Of a stretch of 64,000 nt of DNA, positions 1 to 9,390 are shown in pieces; positions within the stretch are counted from its first letter, which is position 1, and each line of letters starts with the position of its first letter. The notes beneath the pieces were generated by a model. It was not told where the DNA came from and ran no database searches. It saw only the letters and a list, made by a program, of their open reading frames with translations. This DNA is from CBDDLD01 sp965250025 (GTDB lineage Bacteria > Bacteroidota > Bacteroidia > Flavobacteriales > Flavobacteriaceae). The stretch is taken from the NCBI GenBank assembly GCA_965250025.1, contig OZ252283.1:1922001-1986000 (forward strand), given 5' to 3'. Made by a program: the position numbers and the translations under genes.

Positions 1-299
1 CGGGAGATCATCTGATCTTAAATACATCTGAGTTTGACATATAAAACACCCAATATTAACAGTTAAAAAAAGGTGTTGTCATTCCGAACGAGGAACAAGG
101 AGGAATCTCATTATGAGAGAGATGTCTCGTCGCTCTTTCTTCGCTCTGTCGACATGACCAATCATTTTATTTCAAGATGTTAAGAATAAAACTTATGATT
201 TAATCTTACGTCGAACTCACGTTAAATGCAGTTTTAACACGGTATTTAGCATTTATTTTGTAATCTTGACCTTTATTACAACCTTATAATTTAATAGGA
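1..299. other. Intergenic leader with a REP-like element
   Basis: No gene is supported here. The first ~30 bases could be the last codons of a gene outside the window (in-frame stops at about 13 and 29), but too little remains to identify it. Positions ~76-160 look like a dispersed extragenic element of the type common in Flavobacteriia: it begins TGTCATTCCGAACGAGGA, has an internal TCTCATTATGAGA dyad, and ends with a degraded inverted copy of the first arm (TCGACATGACC). A possible promoter for the downstream peptidase is TTGACC near 266 with TATAATTT near 286. Confidence 0.45.
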
Positions 300-1868
300 A
301 TGAACAAACTATTATATCTATTATCACTTTCTATAATCCTTGTCAGCTGTGGCAGCTCGCAAAAAAGCACTGCCGAAACACCTGCAAAAGTTGCCGATCC
401 GGTAGCTTATGCCAACACCATTACTGCCGATGAGCTCAGTGAAATGCTATATATCTATGCGTCTGACGAATTTGAAGGGCGGGAAACCGGAGAACCCGGA
501 CAAAAAAAGGCCGTTGCGTATTTAAAAGCATTGTACCAGGATATGCGCATTCCTTCTCCCCTATCTGCTAATGATTACTTTCAGGAAGTGCCATTGGAAA
601 AACAAAAGGTTGCTGAAGCCAAATTAAATCTGAATGGCAATACATTTGCACCGTATGATCATCATATTGTTATCGCATTACCAAATAGCGTTAGTATAAA
701 TACCGATGAGATCGTGTATGTAGGTTATGGCATTGATGATGAGAATTATTCCGATTATAAAGATCTGGATGTCGAAGGTAAAGTTGTTTTGGCCAAAGCA
801 GGCGAGCCTAAAGATACCGAAGGTCTTTTTATCACCTCCGGAACTACAGAACCTACAAAATGGACCAATGGCAGACAGGCTTTAGCCTCTAAAAGAGATG
901 CAGCCATTGCACATAAAGCAAAAGCCTTCTTATATTTAGACAACACCTTGTTTTCAAGATACGCTTCTTATTACAGAAATCTGGCACAATCGGGTATTGC
1001 AGGTCGCCTATCGCTAAAAAATAGTGAGAATAACACTGCTATCATGATGATCAATGAAGATCTGGCCAAAGCGTTATACAAAGATATAGCAACGCATAAT
1101 CAACCTAAAGTTTTAAATACAGCATTAACCCTTAATATAGAAAACCAATCGGAAACCATCATTTCTGAAAATGTATTGGCCTATATCAAAGGTTCAGAAA
1201 AACCTGATGAAATCATTGTCATCTCAGCGCATTTAGATCATGAAGGAGTAAAAAAAGGCGAAGTCTACAACGGTGCTGATGATGATGGTTCTGGTACCAT
1301 AGCCATTATAGAAATTGCAGAAGCTTTTAAGACGGCTGAAAAAGAAGGGAATGGCCCAAAGCGCTCTATATTGTTTTTGCACGTTACCGGAGAAGAAAAA
1401 GGCTTATTGGGCTCTAGGCATTATACCGATAATGATCCTGTATTTCCTCTGGAAAATACCGTGGCCAATCTTAATATTGATATGATAGGCCGTACCGATC
1501 CTAAACGTACCGAAGGCGACAGAAACTATCTGTACCTGATTGGAAGCGATAAATTAAGTACGGATCTGCACAACATCTCGGAAGCCATAAACGCCAAGTA
1601 TTGTAATATTGAACTGGATTATAAGTACAATGCCGAGAATGACCCTAACCGTTTCTATTACCGATCGGACCATTATAACTTTGCCAAAAACAACATTCCT
1701 GTTATCTTTTATTTCAATGGTACACATGACGATTATCATCAACCTTCTGATACTCCAGATAAGATTGAGTACGATCTATTAGAGAACAGAGCGCGTCTTG
1801 TATTTTATACCGCTTGGGAATTGGCCAACAGAGCAGACAGAATTGTTGTGGACAAAGCCACAGAATAA
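300..1868 (+). CDS. M28 family zinc metallopeptidase, lipoprotein
   Basis: This is a 522-residue secreted aminopeptidase-type hydrolase. The N-terminus is a lipoprotein signal with lipobox LVSC (Cys17), so it is probably anchored in an envelope membrane. A PA-like insertion domain occupies roughly residues 110-270. The M28 catalytic domain follows, with the expected di-zinc ligands: His311 (SAHLDHEG), Asp327/328 (NGADDDGSG), the Glu365-Glu366 pair (TGEEKG), Asp394 (NIDMIGR) and His480 (DDYHQPSDTP). Length and domain order are normal for Bacteroidota members of the family. It is followed by a terminator at 1888 and stands as a single transcription unit. The substrate cannot be read from sequence; a role in peptide scavenging is inference. 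Confidence 0.93.
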   Translation: MNKLLYLLSLSIILVSCGSSQKSTAETPAKVADPVAYANTITADELSEMLYIYASDEFEGRETGEPGQKKAVAYLKALYQDMRIPSPLSANDYFQEVPLEKQKVAEAKLNLNGNTFAPYDHHIVIALPNSVSINTDEIVYVGYGIDDENYSDYKDLDVEGKVVLAKAGEPKDTEGLFITSGTTEPTKWTNGRQALASKRDAAIAHKAKAFLYLDNTLFSRYASYYRNLAQSGIAGRLSLKNSENNTAIMMINEDLAKALYKDIATHNQPKVLNTALTLNIENQSETIISENVLAYIKGSEKPDEIIVISAHLDHEGVKKGEVYNGADDDGSGTIAIIEIAEAFKTAEKEGNGPKRSILFLHVTGEEKGLLGSRHYTDNDPVFPLENTVANLNIDMIGRTDPKRTEGDRNYLYLIGSDKLSTDLHNISEAINAKYCNIELDYKYNAENDPNRFYYRSDHYNFAKNNIPVIFYFNGTHDDYHQPSDTPDKIEYDLLENRARLVFYTAWELANRADRIVVDKATE

Positions 1869-1887
1869 CTCAAGAAAACCCATATGT

Positions 1888-1919
1888 AAAAGCCTTTCAT
1901 GATTATGAAAGGCTTTTTT
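1888..1919 (+). terminator. Rho-independent terminator after the M28 peptidase
   Basis: A 12-bp perfect stem (AAAGCCTTTCAT / ATGAAAGGCTTT) with a 4-nt loop is followed by a T run. It sits 20 nt after the peptidase stop codon. Confidence 0.9.
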
Positions 1920-1965
1920 AATACCACAAAAAAAGCTCCTCATTACTGAGAAGCTTGTCTTTTTG

Positions 1966-2040
1966 GGTGGAAGATCGGTCTCGAACCGACGACCTCCTGA
2001 ACCACAATCAGGCGCTCTAACCAACTGAGCTACAACCACC
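1966..2040 (-). tRNA. tRNA-His (anticodon GTG)
   Basis: On the minus strand the sequence folds as a cloverleaf: D-arm TAGCTCAGTTGGTTAGAGC, anticodon stem CCTGA/TCAGG around loop TTGTGGT (anticodon GTG), and T-arm GTCGG-TTCGAGA-CCGAT. The extra 5' G (-1) and discriminator C73 are the tRNA-His identity elements. CCA is not encoded. Read this way the acceptor stem carries two adjacent T-T oppositions (5-68 and 6-67), apparently a lineage feature rather than damage. The open frame over this locus on the minus strand is an artefact of the tRNA. Confidence 0.95.
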
Positions 2041-2099
2041 ATTTAAAATCGGACTGCAAATGTAAATTATTTACCTTTTTCTACAAAGTGTTTTTAGAA

Positions 2100-2822
2100 C
2101 TATTTCAGATCAAATAACGATTCTACAGCAGGACAGCGCTCAACCGTATACCCTTCCGCATACTCAACATCTATTAAACGCCCTAGATTTCGTGCCCTGT
2201 ATACAATACTATCTGTAAAGTTTTTACTCGATATTGGCGTTTCCGGTGCTTTACTCTTTGGGTCGTAAAACTGTGTTTTATAAGCCAGCACTGCTGCCAT
2301 CTTCTGATCCATAAACCCTGTGACATCTACAGCAATATCCGGTTGCAGGTCTTTCCACTGGATGTAATGGTAAACGGCTTTTGGACGCCATGGCTGCTGC
2401 CACTCGTCATGGTCTTCATGCTTAGTATCAATTTTAAGCAATCCACTTAAAAAGCAGGCATCACTCACCAATTGGCTGCCTTTTCCATGATCGATATGCC
2501 GGTCATCAATCGCATTACAAATCACAATTTCCGGACGATAGAGACGTATCATTTTTATCAGTTCGATCTGATGTGCTTTATCATTAACAAAAAAGCCATC
2601 AGCAAACTCCATATTGGTTCTTATAGTTATGCCTAAGAGCTTAGCAGCCTCCGCCGATTCTTCATCTCGGGTTTCTGCCGTGCCCCGGGTACCCAATTCG
2701 CCTCGGGTCAGATCTATAATCCCTACTTTTTTACCGTTGGCAACCGCTTTAGCTATGGTCGCTCCGCAACCCAATTCCACATCATCAGGATGCGCACCAA
2801 TGGCCAATATGTCTAATTTCAT
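2100..2822 (-). CDS. bshB1: Bacillithiol biosynthesis deacetylase BshB1
   Basis: This 240-residue PIG-L/LmbE-fold enzyme removes the acetyl group from GlcNAc-malate, the second step in making bacillithiol, the low-molecular-weight thiol of Bacillota and many Bacteroidota. It carries the zinc-binding AHPDDVE motif (residues 10-16; His11, Asp13, Asp14) and a second HxxH motif, HIDH (109-112). The RGELGTRGT signature around residues 40-48 is typical of BshB1 rather than of generic PIG-L proteins. It is cytoplasmic with no signal peptide. The gene is monocistronic, between tRNA-His and the divergent permease. bshA and bshC are not in the window. Confidence 0.93.
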   Translation of the reverse strand: MKLDILAIGAHPDDVELGCGATIAKAVANGKKVGIIDLTRGELGTRGTAETRDEESAEAAKLLGITIRTNMEFADGFFVNDKAHQIELIKMIRLYRPEIVICNAIDDRHIDHGKGSQLVSDACFLSGLLKIDTKHEDHDEWQQPWRPKAVYHYIQWKDLQPDIAVDVTGFMDQKMAAVLAYKTQFYDPKSKAPETPISSKNFTDSIVYRARNLGRLIDVEYAEGYTVERCPAVESLFDLK

Positions 2823-2972
2823 GTATTACTTACTTTTTGTCAATGTCAAAAATATTAAAAAGAAGGTAGATTATCGCTTTCTTTCTATTTCGAAAACGGT
2901 TTCGCTTTTAGAATCTTCTGCATAGCGCCAAAAAGAATGCCTTAAATTGAAAAATCCGTAATTCGCCAATAG

Positions 2973-2988
2973 TATGACATTCGTCATA
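2973..2988. promoter_or_regulatory. Palindromic Crp/Fnr-type operator TATGAC-N4-GTCATA
   Basis: This perfect 6+6 bp inverted repeat with a 4-nt centre lies in the gap between bshB1 and the SLC13 permease. The half-site TATGA(C/T) and the N4 spacing match the palindrome at 16173-16188, next to a Crp/Fnr-family gene. Geometry is that of FNR/DNR-like sites (TTGAT-N4-ATCAA family). Which gene it controls is inference; the rightward permease/PEPCK genes are most likely. Confidence 0.5.
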
Positions 2989-3067
2989 ATTTATGGCTGT
3001 TAATGCTTCTAACTTTACAATAGAATTTATAGCTTTAAAAGGGTTTAAATCTATAAAAATTACAACT

Positions 3068-4909
3068 ATGAGTTTAATGTTAGTCATCCTTGCTATTACA
3101 ATTGGCCTTTTCATATGGGGTAAATTCACACCCGACATTATTGCCTTACTCTCTATGTTGAGCCTTTATATTTTTGGGATTCTGGATTTGAATGAAACCT
3201 TAAGCGGGTTTAGTAATCCAACCGTTATTATGATCGCTGCCCTATTTATTATCGGTGAAGGATTATCACAAACCGGTTGGACGGCCTTAGCCGGTAAAAA
3301 ATTCATGCATCTGGCAGGAAAAAGCATCACACGACTGCTCCTTATCACGACTTTAGGTTCCGGGGTTTTATCGGGTGTTGTCAGCAATACCGGAACCGTT
3401 GCAACTTTAATGCCGGTGACCATATCTTCAGCGTGGAGCATGGGTACTTTACCTTCAAAATTACTAATGCCGGTTGCCTTTGGCTCTAATACTGGTGGGC
3501 TGCTCACGCTGACGGGAACACCTCCCAATATCATTGTTAACAATACCATGATAGAAAGCGGTTTGGAAGGCTTCTCCTTTTTTGAATTCAGCTTGATCGG
3601 TATCCCTTTACTATTGGTTACGCTACTCTATTTCAAATTTATAGGGTACCGATTATTACCAAGCAACAAAACCAATAACAAACCAGTAGACATACACACC
3701 ACATTACACAAATGGATAGAAGCATATAAAGTGGATGGCGATTATTACCGATTGAGAGTGCGCTCCGTATCTCCATTATTAAATACCAAACTGGGCGAAT
3801 GGGATTTTGAAAACAAACACCAGGTCTCCATCTTACGCATTAAACGAAGACACCCGAACGTACTAAAAAAAGGCAGTGAGCCTTTTATAGAATTTCCGGA
3901 CGATCATACAGAATTCCTATACCATGATATTATTACCGTAAAAGGTGATACTAAAGCCATTAATGCACTAATGATCAAATTCAGACTAGGGCTATTGCCT
4001 TTAGAACCTGTTGCCGATGAGTTGCGCAATAACCTCATCAATCAAGAAGTAGGTATGACCGAAGTGATCGTAACACCAAAATCCGTTTTGGTAGGTCGAA
4101 AAATACGTCTGGGAAATTTCTTCAAACGTTTTGGAGTACAACTCATGGCTGCATCCCGAAATAATAAACCTCTGACCGATCGTGAAATTACAGTTAAGGC
4201 TGGTGACGCCTTTTTGGTTAGGGGTTCTTGGAACAATATCGAACAGCTAAGAGAACATCATGAGAATCTGGTCATCTGCGGTAGTCCTGAAGGTATGGCC
4301 AAAACTGTAACTAACATTACATACAAATCCTATATCGCATTATTTGCACTGCTCCTTATGATTGGTCTCTTGGTATTTAAGGTCGTTCCCGGTGCTATCG
4401 CTGCATTGATATCCGCAGGCATCATTTTAATTACTGGTTGCGTACCTATATCTAAAGCTTATAAAGGCATTAGCTGGATTAGTGTCGTGATGATAGCGGC
4501 CATGATCCCAATGGGGATTGCACTTCAAAAAACCGGAGCTGCTACTATGATTGCTAACGGATTGGTAGACACTTTGGGCAGCTTGCATCCGGTTACCTTG
4601 CTAGGTGGCGTGTTTTTATTGACTACGGGATTTAGCCAGGTGATCAATAACTCGGCGACTGCGGTACTTATGGCCCCTATCGTTATCATTGCTGCAAATA
4701 CTTTAAACATTTCAGCAGCGCCATTTATGATCGTAGTAGCCATCAGTGCATCTACCGCATTTTTAACACCGGTAGGTACTACCACTAATGCCATGGTAAT
4801 GACTGCGGGAGCTTATAAGTTTAAAGATTATTTGAAAGTCGGAGGACCACTACTCCTACTCTTTTTAACAACCACATTATTATTAGTGCCTTTAATATGG
4901 CCATTTTAA
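3068..4909 (+). CDS. SLC13/DASS-type anion permease with two RCK_C (TrkA-C) domains
   Basis: This polytopic membrane transporter of the SLC13 (divalent anion:sodium symporter)/ArsB-like group is about 613 residues from the ATG at 3068. The first half holds about five membrane segments with the family signature around SNTGTVATLMPV and LTGTPPNIIVN. A cytoplasmic insert with two TrkA-C domains follows (~residues 200-400), then the second membrane half with the equivalent NNSATAVLMAP and TPVGTTTNAMVM re-entrant motifs. An ATG at 2993 would add 25 residues of non-membrane sequence starting 5 nt after a palindromic operator, so I prefer 3068. Substrate (dicarboxylate, sulfate or other) is not determinable. 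Its 3' end overlaps open sequence ahead of pckA, suggesting cotranscription. Confidence 0.88.
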   Translation: MSLMLVILAITIGLFIWGKFTPDIIALLSMLSLYIFGILDLNETLSGFSNPTVIMIAALFIIGEGLSQTGWTALAGKKFMHLAGKSITRLLLITTLGSGVLSGVVSNTGTVATLMPVTISSAWSMGTLPSKLLMPVAFGSNTGGLLTLTGTPPNIIVNNTMIESGLEGFSFFEFSLIGIPLLLVTLLYFKFIGYRLLPSNKTNNKPVDIHTTLHKWIEAYKVDGDYYRLRVRSVSPLLNTKLGEWDFENKHQVSILRIKRRHPNVLKKGSEPFIEFPDDHTEFLYHDIITVKGDTKAINALMIKFRLGLLPLEPVADELRNNLINQEVGMTEVIVTPKSVLVGRKIRLGNFFKRFGVQLMAASRNNKPLTDREITVKAGDAFLVRGSWNNIEQLREHHENLVICGSPEGMAKTVTNITYKSYIALFALLLMIGLLVFKVVPGAIAALISAGIILITGCVPISKAYKGISWISVVMIAAMIPMGIALQKTGAATMIANGLVDTLGSLHPVTLLGGVFLLTTGFSQVINNSATAVLMAPIVIIAANTLNISAAPFMIVVAISASTAFLTPVGTTTNAMVMTAGAYKFKDYLKVGGPLLLLFLTTTLLLVPLIWPF

Positions 4910-4935
4910 ATACAATAACATTAAAACAAGTACTC

Positions 4936-6573
4936 ATGGAAACCTCATTAAAACAACCGATTATGAAAACAAAAGATTTAACCAGATACGGGTTGAAAGA
5001 CACCAATGCACATTGGAATTTATCCCCTGAAGAATTGCAGGCCATTACTATTGAAAAAGGTATGGGAAAAGCAACAGCAAATGGCACCTTAGCCATCAAC
5101 ACAGGAAAGTTTACCGGACGTTCACCTCAAGACCGATTTTTAGTTAAAGACGATTACACTACAGATCGTGTATGGTGGGGCAAAACCAATAAACCTATTA
5201 CTCCTGAGAATTTTGATTACTTACAATCTGAAATTGAAAACTACCTGAGTGGTAAAGAGATCTATGTGAGAGACGGTTATGTTTGTGCCGATCCGAAATA
5301 CCGCATGAATGTCAGAACCATTACCGAATACCCATGGTCAAACATGTTCATATTTAATATGTTTTTAAGACCTGAAGCTTCAGAGTTGGAAAATTTTGAA
5401 GAAGAATGGCTGGTCCTTTGTGCCCCAGGATATGAATGTAGCGAGCCTTCTAAATATGGCTTAAGACAAGGTAATTTTTCTATATTGAATTTCACGAAGA
5501 AAATAGCCTTAGTTGGAGGTTCTGCGTATACCGGAGAAATGAAAAAAGGGATTTTTTCTGCATTAAATTTTATTTTGCCCACAGAGAAAAATGTATTGCC
5601 AATGCACTGTTCTGCAAATGTTGGTGAGCAAGGCGACACTGCCATTTTCTTTGGATTATCCGGTACGGGTAAAACCACATTATCTGCAGATCCTAACCGA
5701 AAACTTATTGGGGATGATGAACATGGCTGGACTGCCGAAAATACCATCTTCAATTTTGAAGGCGGTTGTTATGCCAAAGTAATTGATCTTACTGAAGAAA
5801 AGGAACCGGACATTTACAGAGCTATAAAACCCGGTGCTATTTTAGAGAATGTAATCTTTAAGGACAATAATGAAGTGGATTATATGGACAGTAGTATTAC
5901 TCAGAATACACGTGTAAGCTATCCGATTTATCATATTGATAATATCCAGCAACCATCGTACGCTGATAATCCTACGAATATTTTCTTCCTCACCTGTGAT
6001 GCCTTTGGGGTATTACCTCCGGTATCCAAGTTAACACCCGGCCAGGCGGCATACCATTTCATTTCAGGATACACTGCAAAAGTTGCGGGTACTGAAGCCG
6101 GAATCACAGAGCCTGTACCTTCGTTCTCTGCATGTTTTGGAGAACCGTTTATGCCGCTACACCCAACCGTATATGCCGAAATGTTAAGCAAAAAAATGCA
6201 AGATGCCGGCGTAAATGTTTGGCTGATCAACACCGGCTGGAGTGGCGGTCCTTATGGGGTAGGTTCACGAATAAAATTAAAATACACCCGAGCTATGATC
6301 ACTGCCATACTCAATGGCGAATTGGAAAATGTAGATTTTGAACAACATCCTATCTTTGGTTTGTTCATGCCTAAATATTGCCCGAATGTCCCTTCTGAAA
6401 TGCTAGACCCAATGAATACCTGGTTACAAAAAGGGGCTTATGTGAGTAAAGCCATTCAACTGGCACATTCGTTCCATTTAAACTTTGAAAAGTTTGCCAG
6501 TGAAGCGTCGCAACAAATTATTGAAGGTGGTCCGCTAATTGATGAGCATCATCATTTAACCGATCATGTTTAA
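4936..6573 (+). CDS. pckA: Phosphoenolpyruvate carboxykinase (ATP)
   Basis: This enzyme catalyses oxaloacetate + ATP to PEP + CO2 + ADP, the entry step of gluconeogenesis. Hallmarks are the early TGRSPQDRF motif, the kinase-1a P-loop GLSGTGKTTLSADP, the metal-binding DDEHGW segment and TGWSGGPYGVG near the C-terminus. From the ATG at 4936 it has 545 residues; an ATG at 4963 (MKTKDLTRYGL) would give 536 and fits the usual family N-terminus, so either may be right. A more upstream ATG at 4897 overlaps the permease and adds unconserved residues. It is probably cotranscribed with the permease and is ended by the terminator at 6587. Pairing an anion permease with PEPCK would fit growth on organic acids (inference). 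Confidence 0.95.
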   Translation: METSLKQPIMKTKDLTRYGLKDTNAHWNLSPEELQAITIEKGMGKATANGTLAINTGKFTGRSPQDRFLVKDDYTTDRVWWGKTNKPITPENFDYLQSEIENYLSGKEIYVRDGYVCADPKYRMNVRTITEYPWSNMFIFNMFLRPEASELENFEEEWLVLCAPGYECSEPSKYGLRQGNFSILNFTKKIALVGGSAYTGEMKKGIFSALNFILPTEKNVLPMHCSANVGEQGDTAIFFGLSGTGKTTLSADPNRKLIGDDEHGWTAENTIFNFEGGCYAKVIDLTEEKEPDIYRAIKPGAILENVIFKDNNEVDYMDSSITQNTRVSYPIYHIDNIQQPSYADNPTNIFFLTCDAFGVLPPVSKLTPGQAAYHFISGYTAKVAGTEAGITEPVPSFSACFGEPFMPLHPTVYAEMLSKKMQDAGVNVWLINTGWSGGPYGVGSRIKLKYTRAMITAILNGELENVDFEQHPIFGLFMPKYCPNVPSEMLDPMNTWLQKGAYVSKAIQLAHSFHLNFEKFASEASQQIIEGGPLIDEHHHLTDHV

Positions 6574-6586
6574 GAGTTCCATGACT

Positions 6587-6620
6587 GAAAGGGCCTTTGG
6601 ATAAAGGCTCTTTCTTTTTA
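6587..6620 (+). terminator. Rho-independent terminator after pckA
   Basis: A 12-bp arm GAAAGGGCCTTT (6587-6598) pairs with AAAGGCTCTTTC (6603-6614, one G-T pair) and is followed by a T-rich stretch. It lies just upstream of the preferred start of the DUF2490 gene at 6633, which argues against the earlier in-frame start at 6597 inside the hairpin. Confidence 0.85.
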
Positions 6621-6632
6621 ATCAAAGTAAAA

Positions 6633-7325
6633 ATGAAGAGCATTCGGTTTTTATTGGTATTCTTTATCGTTCAGACTTTGTTACCGGCCCAAAACCCATC
6701 AGAGGATCATTTAGGCTCTTGGTATACTTATTCTGGGCATCATCGACTTTCCGAACGTATAAGTCTATCTCCCGGATTACAATTCAGGTATTACGAAACC
6801 TCATCAAATTACAATTTGGGCCTATTCTATATTGGAGGTAATTATCATATCAATTCAACATCCACTATTGCTTTAGGCTATGCTTTTCTGGACATCGATA
6901 CGGTGTTTGAATTTGATCACCAACCCAATATCAAAGAGCATAGGACTTATGAGTATTATACCTATAAACATAAAATTAAAGCCTTTAACATACAGCACCG
7001 TTTTCGTCAGGAACAACGCTTTTTATCTTTCAGCGATCGCAATGAAGTACAGCACCGTTTCAGATATCGTATCAGTGCCAGTTATCCTATCCATAAAATA
7101 GTATCTCTGAGATTATCCGAAGAACCATTTATAAACTTTCAGGATCAGGTATTTCATGAAAACCGGTTTTATATAGGGCTAAGCATAACCCTTTTAAAGC
7201 ATTCGCAACTGCAAGTGGGTTATTTGAAACAGCACATCAGAAAAAATAATCTTAACCGCATTCAGATAGGCATCAATATCAAAACCGATAGCAGAACACC
7301 TAAAACTACTGTATCGCTTTTATAG
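6633..7325 (+). CDS. DUF2490 domain outer-membrane protein
   Basis: This 230-residue exported protein has a signal peptide (MKSIRFLLVFFIVQTLLPAQ) and then alternating beta-strand-like segments rich in Tyr, Phe and Arg (for example LGSWYTY, LSPGLQFRYYE, QHRFRQEQR, LQVGYL). This is the pattern of DUF2490, predicted small outer-membrane beta-barrels of Bacteroidota. The start at 6633 is chosen because it begins exactly at the signal peptide; an earlier in-frame start lies within the pckA terminator. Function is unknown. The 3' end overlaps the convergent PLP enzyme gene by 20 bp. Confidence 0.8.
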   Translation: MKSIRFLLVFFIVQTLLPAQNPSEDHLGSWYTYSGHHRLSERISLSPGLQFRYYETSSNYNLGLFYIGGNYHINSTSTIALGYAFLDIDTVFEFDHQPNIKEHRTYEYYTYKHKIKAFNIQHRFRQEQRFLSFSDRNEVQHRFRYRISASYPIHKIVSLRLSEEPFINFQDQVFHENRFYIGLSITLLKHSQLQVGYLKQHIRKNNLNRIQIGINIKTDSRTPKTTVSLL

Positions 7326-8451
7326 CCTGCTCTATATCTCGTTTTAAGTCCTTTACATCTTCAATCCCTACTGAAAACCGAATCAACTGATCACTAATAC
7401 CTACGGCTGCTCTTTCGTCCTGACTAAGCAAAGCATGTGACGTTAAATGCGGGGAAATGACTGTGCTTTCAACACCAGCCAGACTCATAGAAGATTTGAT
7501 TAATTGTAAATGTTTCTGAAACTGATACGCATCCAAGTCGCTACTCAGTTCAAAAGCTAACATGGCACCAAAATCATACATCTGGGACTTTGCCAGTTGG
7601 TATTCCGGATGCGATTTTAATCCCGGGTAATATACTTTTGAAACCTTAGGGTGTTTTGTCAGCCATTTTGCCATTTTTAGAGCATTTTTAGTTTGTGCTT
7701 TTACCCGAAGGCCCAATGTTTTTATACTGCGTTCTAACATCCAAACGGTCATATCACTAAGGCTTCCTCCCAGGTTTTTACCCACATGCCATATACGTTC
7801 TATATGTTCGTTTGAGGCAGCTACCGCTCCTGCACAGATATCACTATGACCACCAAGGTATTTTGTTGCTGAATGCATGACCATATCTATCCCCATATCA
7901 ATAGGTTTCTGATTCACCGGCGAAGCAAATGTATTATCAATTGAAGTCGGTATTCCTCTGGTTTTTGCCAATTTGGCAATGGCTTTTACATCTGTGATGG
8001 TGAGCAATGGATTTGATGGCGTTTCAAAATGGATCAGTTTGGTATTCGGCTGTATAGCCGCTTCAAAATCGTCAACATTATAGCCTTTAGTAAAGGTATA
8101 TTCAATGCCATATTTTGGGAGTTCTTCCTTAATGAAATTTACCGTGCCGCCATACAGCGTATTCTGTACGATCAGATGATCGCCTTTTTGTAAAAAGGCC
8201 AAGAACATAGTACTTATGGCAGCCATTCCGGAACCAAAAATCATGGCAGCTTCGGCATGTTCTAAAGCTGCAATTTTTTTCGATAAGAATTCCTGATTAG
8301 GCGTATTGAAATATCTTGGATAGCGTTTTACATCGACATCTAAAAATTCATACGATGAACTGAGGTATATCGGAGAAACACTGCCTTTGAATTGTTCATC
8401 TTTAATTTCTCCAACATGGGTACATATAGTATTTAATCCTATTTTTTTCAT
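7306..8451 (-). CDS. Trans-sulfuration PLP enzyme (cystathionine gamma-synthase/lyase family)
   Basis: This 381-residue fold-type I PLP enzyme of the Cys/Met metabolism family makes or breaks C-S bonds between cysteine and homoserine skeletons. The Schiff-base lysine is Lys197 in SATKYLGGHSD; the phosphate-binding FGSGMAAIS and the DNTFASP motif are also present, and length is typical. Sequence alone does not separate gamma-synthase, gamma-lyase, beta-lyase and methionine gamma-lyase activities, so I give no symbol. It is monocistronic, with its 3' end overlapping the convergent DUF2490 gene. Confidence 0.9.
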   Translation of the reverse strand: MKKIGLNTICTHVGEIKDEQFKGSVSPIYLSSSYEFLDVDVKRYPRYFNTPNQEFLSKKIAALEHAEAAMIFGSGMAAISTMFLAFLQKGDHLIVQNTLYGGTVNFIKEELPKYGIEYTFTKGYNVDDFEAAIQPNTKLIHFETPSNPLLTITDVKAIAKLAKTRGIPTSIDNTFASPVNQKPIDMGIDMVMHSATKYLGGHSDICAGAVAASNEHIERIWHVGKNLGGSLSDMTVWMLERSIKTLGLRVKAQTKNALKMAKWLTKHPKVSKVYYPGLKSHPEYQLAKSQMYDFGAMLAFELSSDLDAYQFQKHLQLIKSSMSLAGVESTVISPHLTSHALLSQDERAAVGISDQLIRFSVGIEDVKDLKRDIEQAIKAIQ

Positions 8452-8491
8452 GTTATGAATTTATTGAAATTAAAGTTACAATCCACCAAAA

Positions 8492-9364
8492 CTATTTTTT
8501 ATTTACATAATGCATCACCACTACATGTGGAATAGTGATACCGGCTAAAAAAACAAAAAATAAAGTGATGAAGCTAATTTGTATGAGGTGAGAGATATAC
8601 AAGACTACGACCAAACCAAGAATCGATACCATCCAATAGAGTACTGAGGATTTAAAGTACAGTATATAACTTGCTTTATCTAATTTACCATATAAAACAT
8701 AAGTTTGGTCTCTTAATGAAGGAAGAGAATGCCAAACGATAAAATATATAGTGAATCCCCATAGCAATGAGGCCATCTTAAATAGTATGGCAAAAAGAAA
8801 GATCAAAAATAACTCCTGAAAATAATTGAACTTTTTCCTGAACCCTTTCCGATTGAGATAAATAGAAAGAAAGCTCAGTACAATACCAAAAATCAGAAAT
8901 ACATCAAATATGTAATTGTATACCGTAAAACCTGTTAACTCTATAATAATGGATGAAGTCTCTTGTTTGTTAAAGTAAAATAATAAACCAAAAATCAACA
9001 TCCCATAACCTAGGTATAAAACATGCATCTTAAAGTTTTGTTGTTTAAATTGGTTGTGAAAATGTTGCTCTCCAAAATGATAACAACTAAATAGTATAAA
9101 CGCCATTAAAGCCAGTAATGACGATACTGAAAACAACAACGCTGTTAACCCAATTAGCCCTAAGTATGCGGATAATAATTTATAGCCTTTATACTTGTAT
9201 TCCCGGGTAAGGTAACTGATCAAAGACAGATCATTTGAACCGTGTAAAATACCAACGGTTAAAATAAGTGCATAAGCAATATACATCTCATGTACCACAT
9301 CAATCCTCATGGTAAGCCAAAATAAGAATACTGTAAATATTAAGCTTAATATCGAAAATTTCAT
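8492..9364 (-). CDS. blh: Brp/Blh-family beta-carotene 15,15'-dioxygenase
   Basis: This integral membrane enzyme cleaves beta-carotene into two retinal molecules, the chromophore of the adjacent proteorhodopsin. It has about 290 residues, eight or so hydrophobic segments, and the family's conserved histidines in GILHGSNDLSL (early), CYHFGEQHFHN (middle), WHSLPSLRDQ and VVMHYV (end), which ligate the catalytic iron. I place the start at the ATG at 9364. An in-frame alternative at 9421 would put the first 19 codons over the operator pair and promoter. With the -7-like box TATTTTAA at 9385-9378 the leader would be only a few nucleotides. Beta-carotene synthesis genes (crtEBIY) are outside the window. 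Confidence 0.92.
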   Translation of the reverse strand: MKFSILSLIFTVFLFWLTMRIDVVHEMYIAYALILTVGILHGSNDLSLISYLTREYKYKGYKLLSAYLGLIGLTALLFSVSSLLALMAFILFSCYHFGEQHFHNQFKQQNFKMHVLYLGYGMLIFGLLFYFNKQETSSIIIELTGFTVYNYIFDVFLIFGIVLSFLSIYLNRKGFRKKFNYFQELFLIFLFAILFKMASLLWGFTIYFIVWHSLPSLRDQTYVLYGKLDKASYILYFKSSVLYWMVSILGLVVVLYISHLIQISFITLFFVFLAGITIPHVVVMHYVNKK

Positions 9365-9390
9365 AACATAAAGGTAGTTAAAATAATTTT

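Noticed and set aside
1779..2042. 87-codon minus-strand frame over the tRNA-His
   Set aside because: It is the familiar translation artefact of the tRNA gene; a convincing cloverleaf occupies its first part and the rest runs into the terminator.
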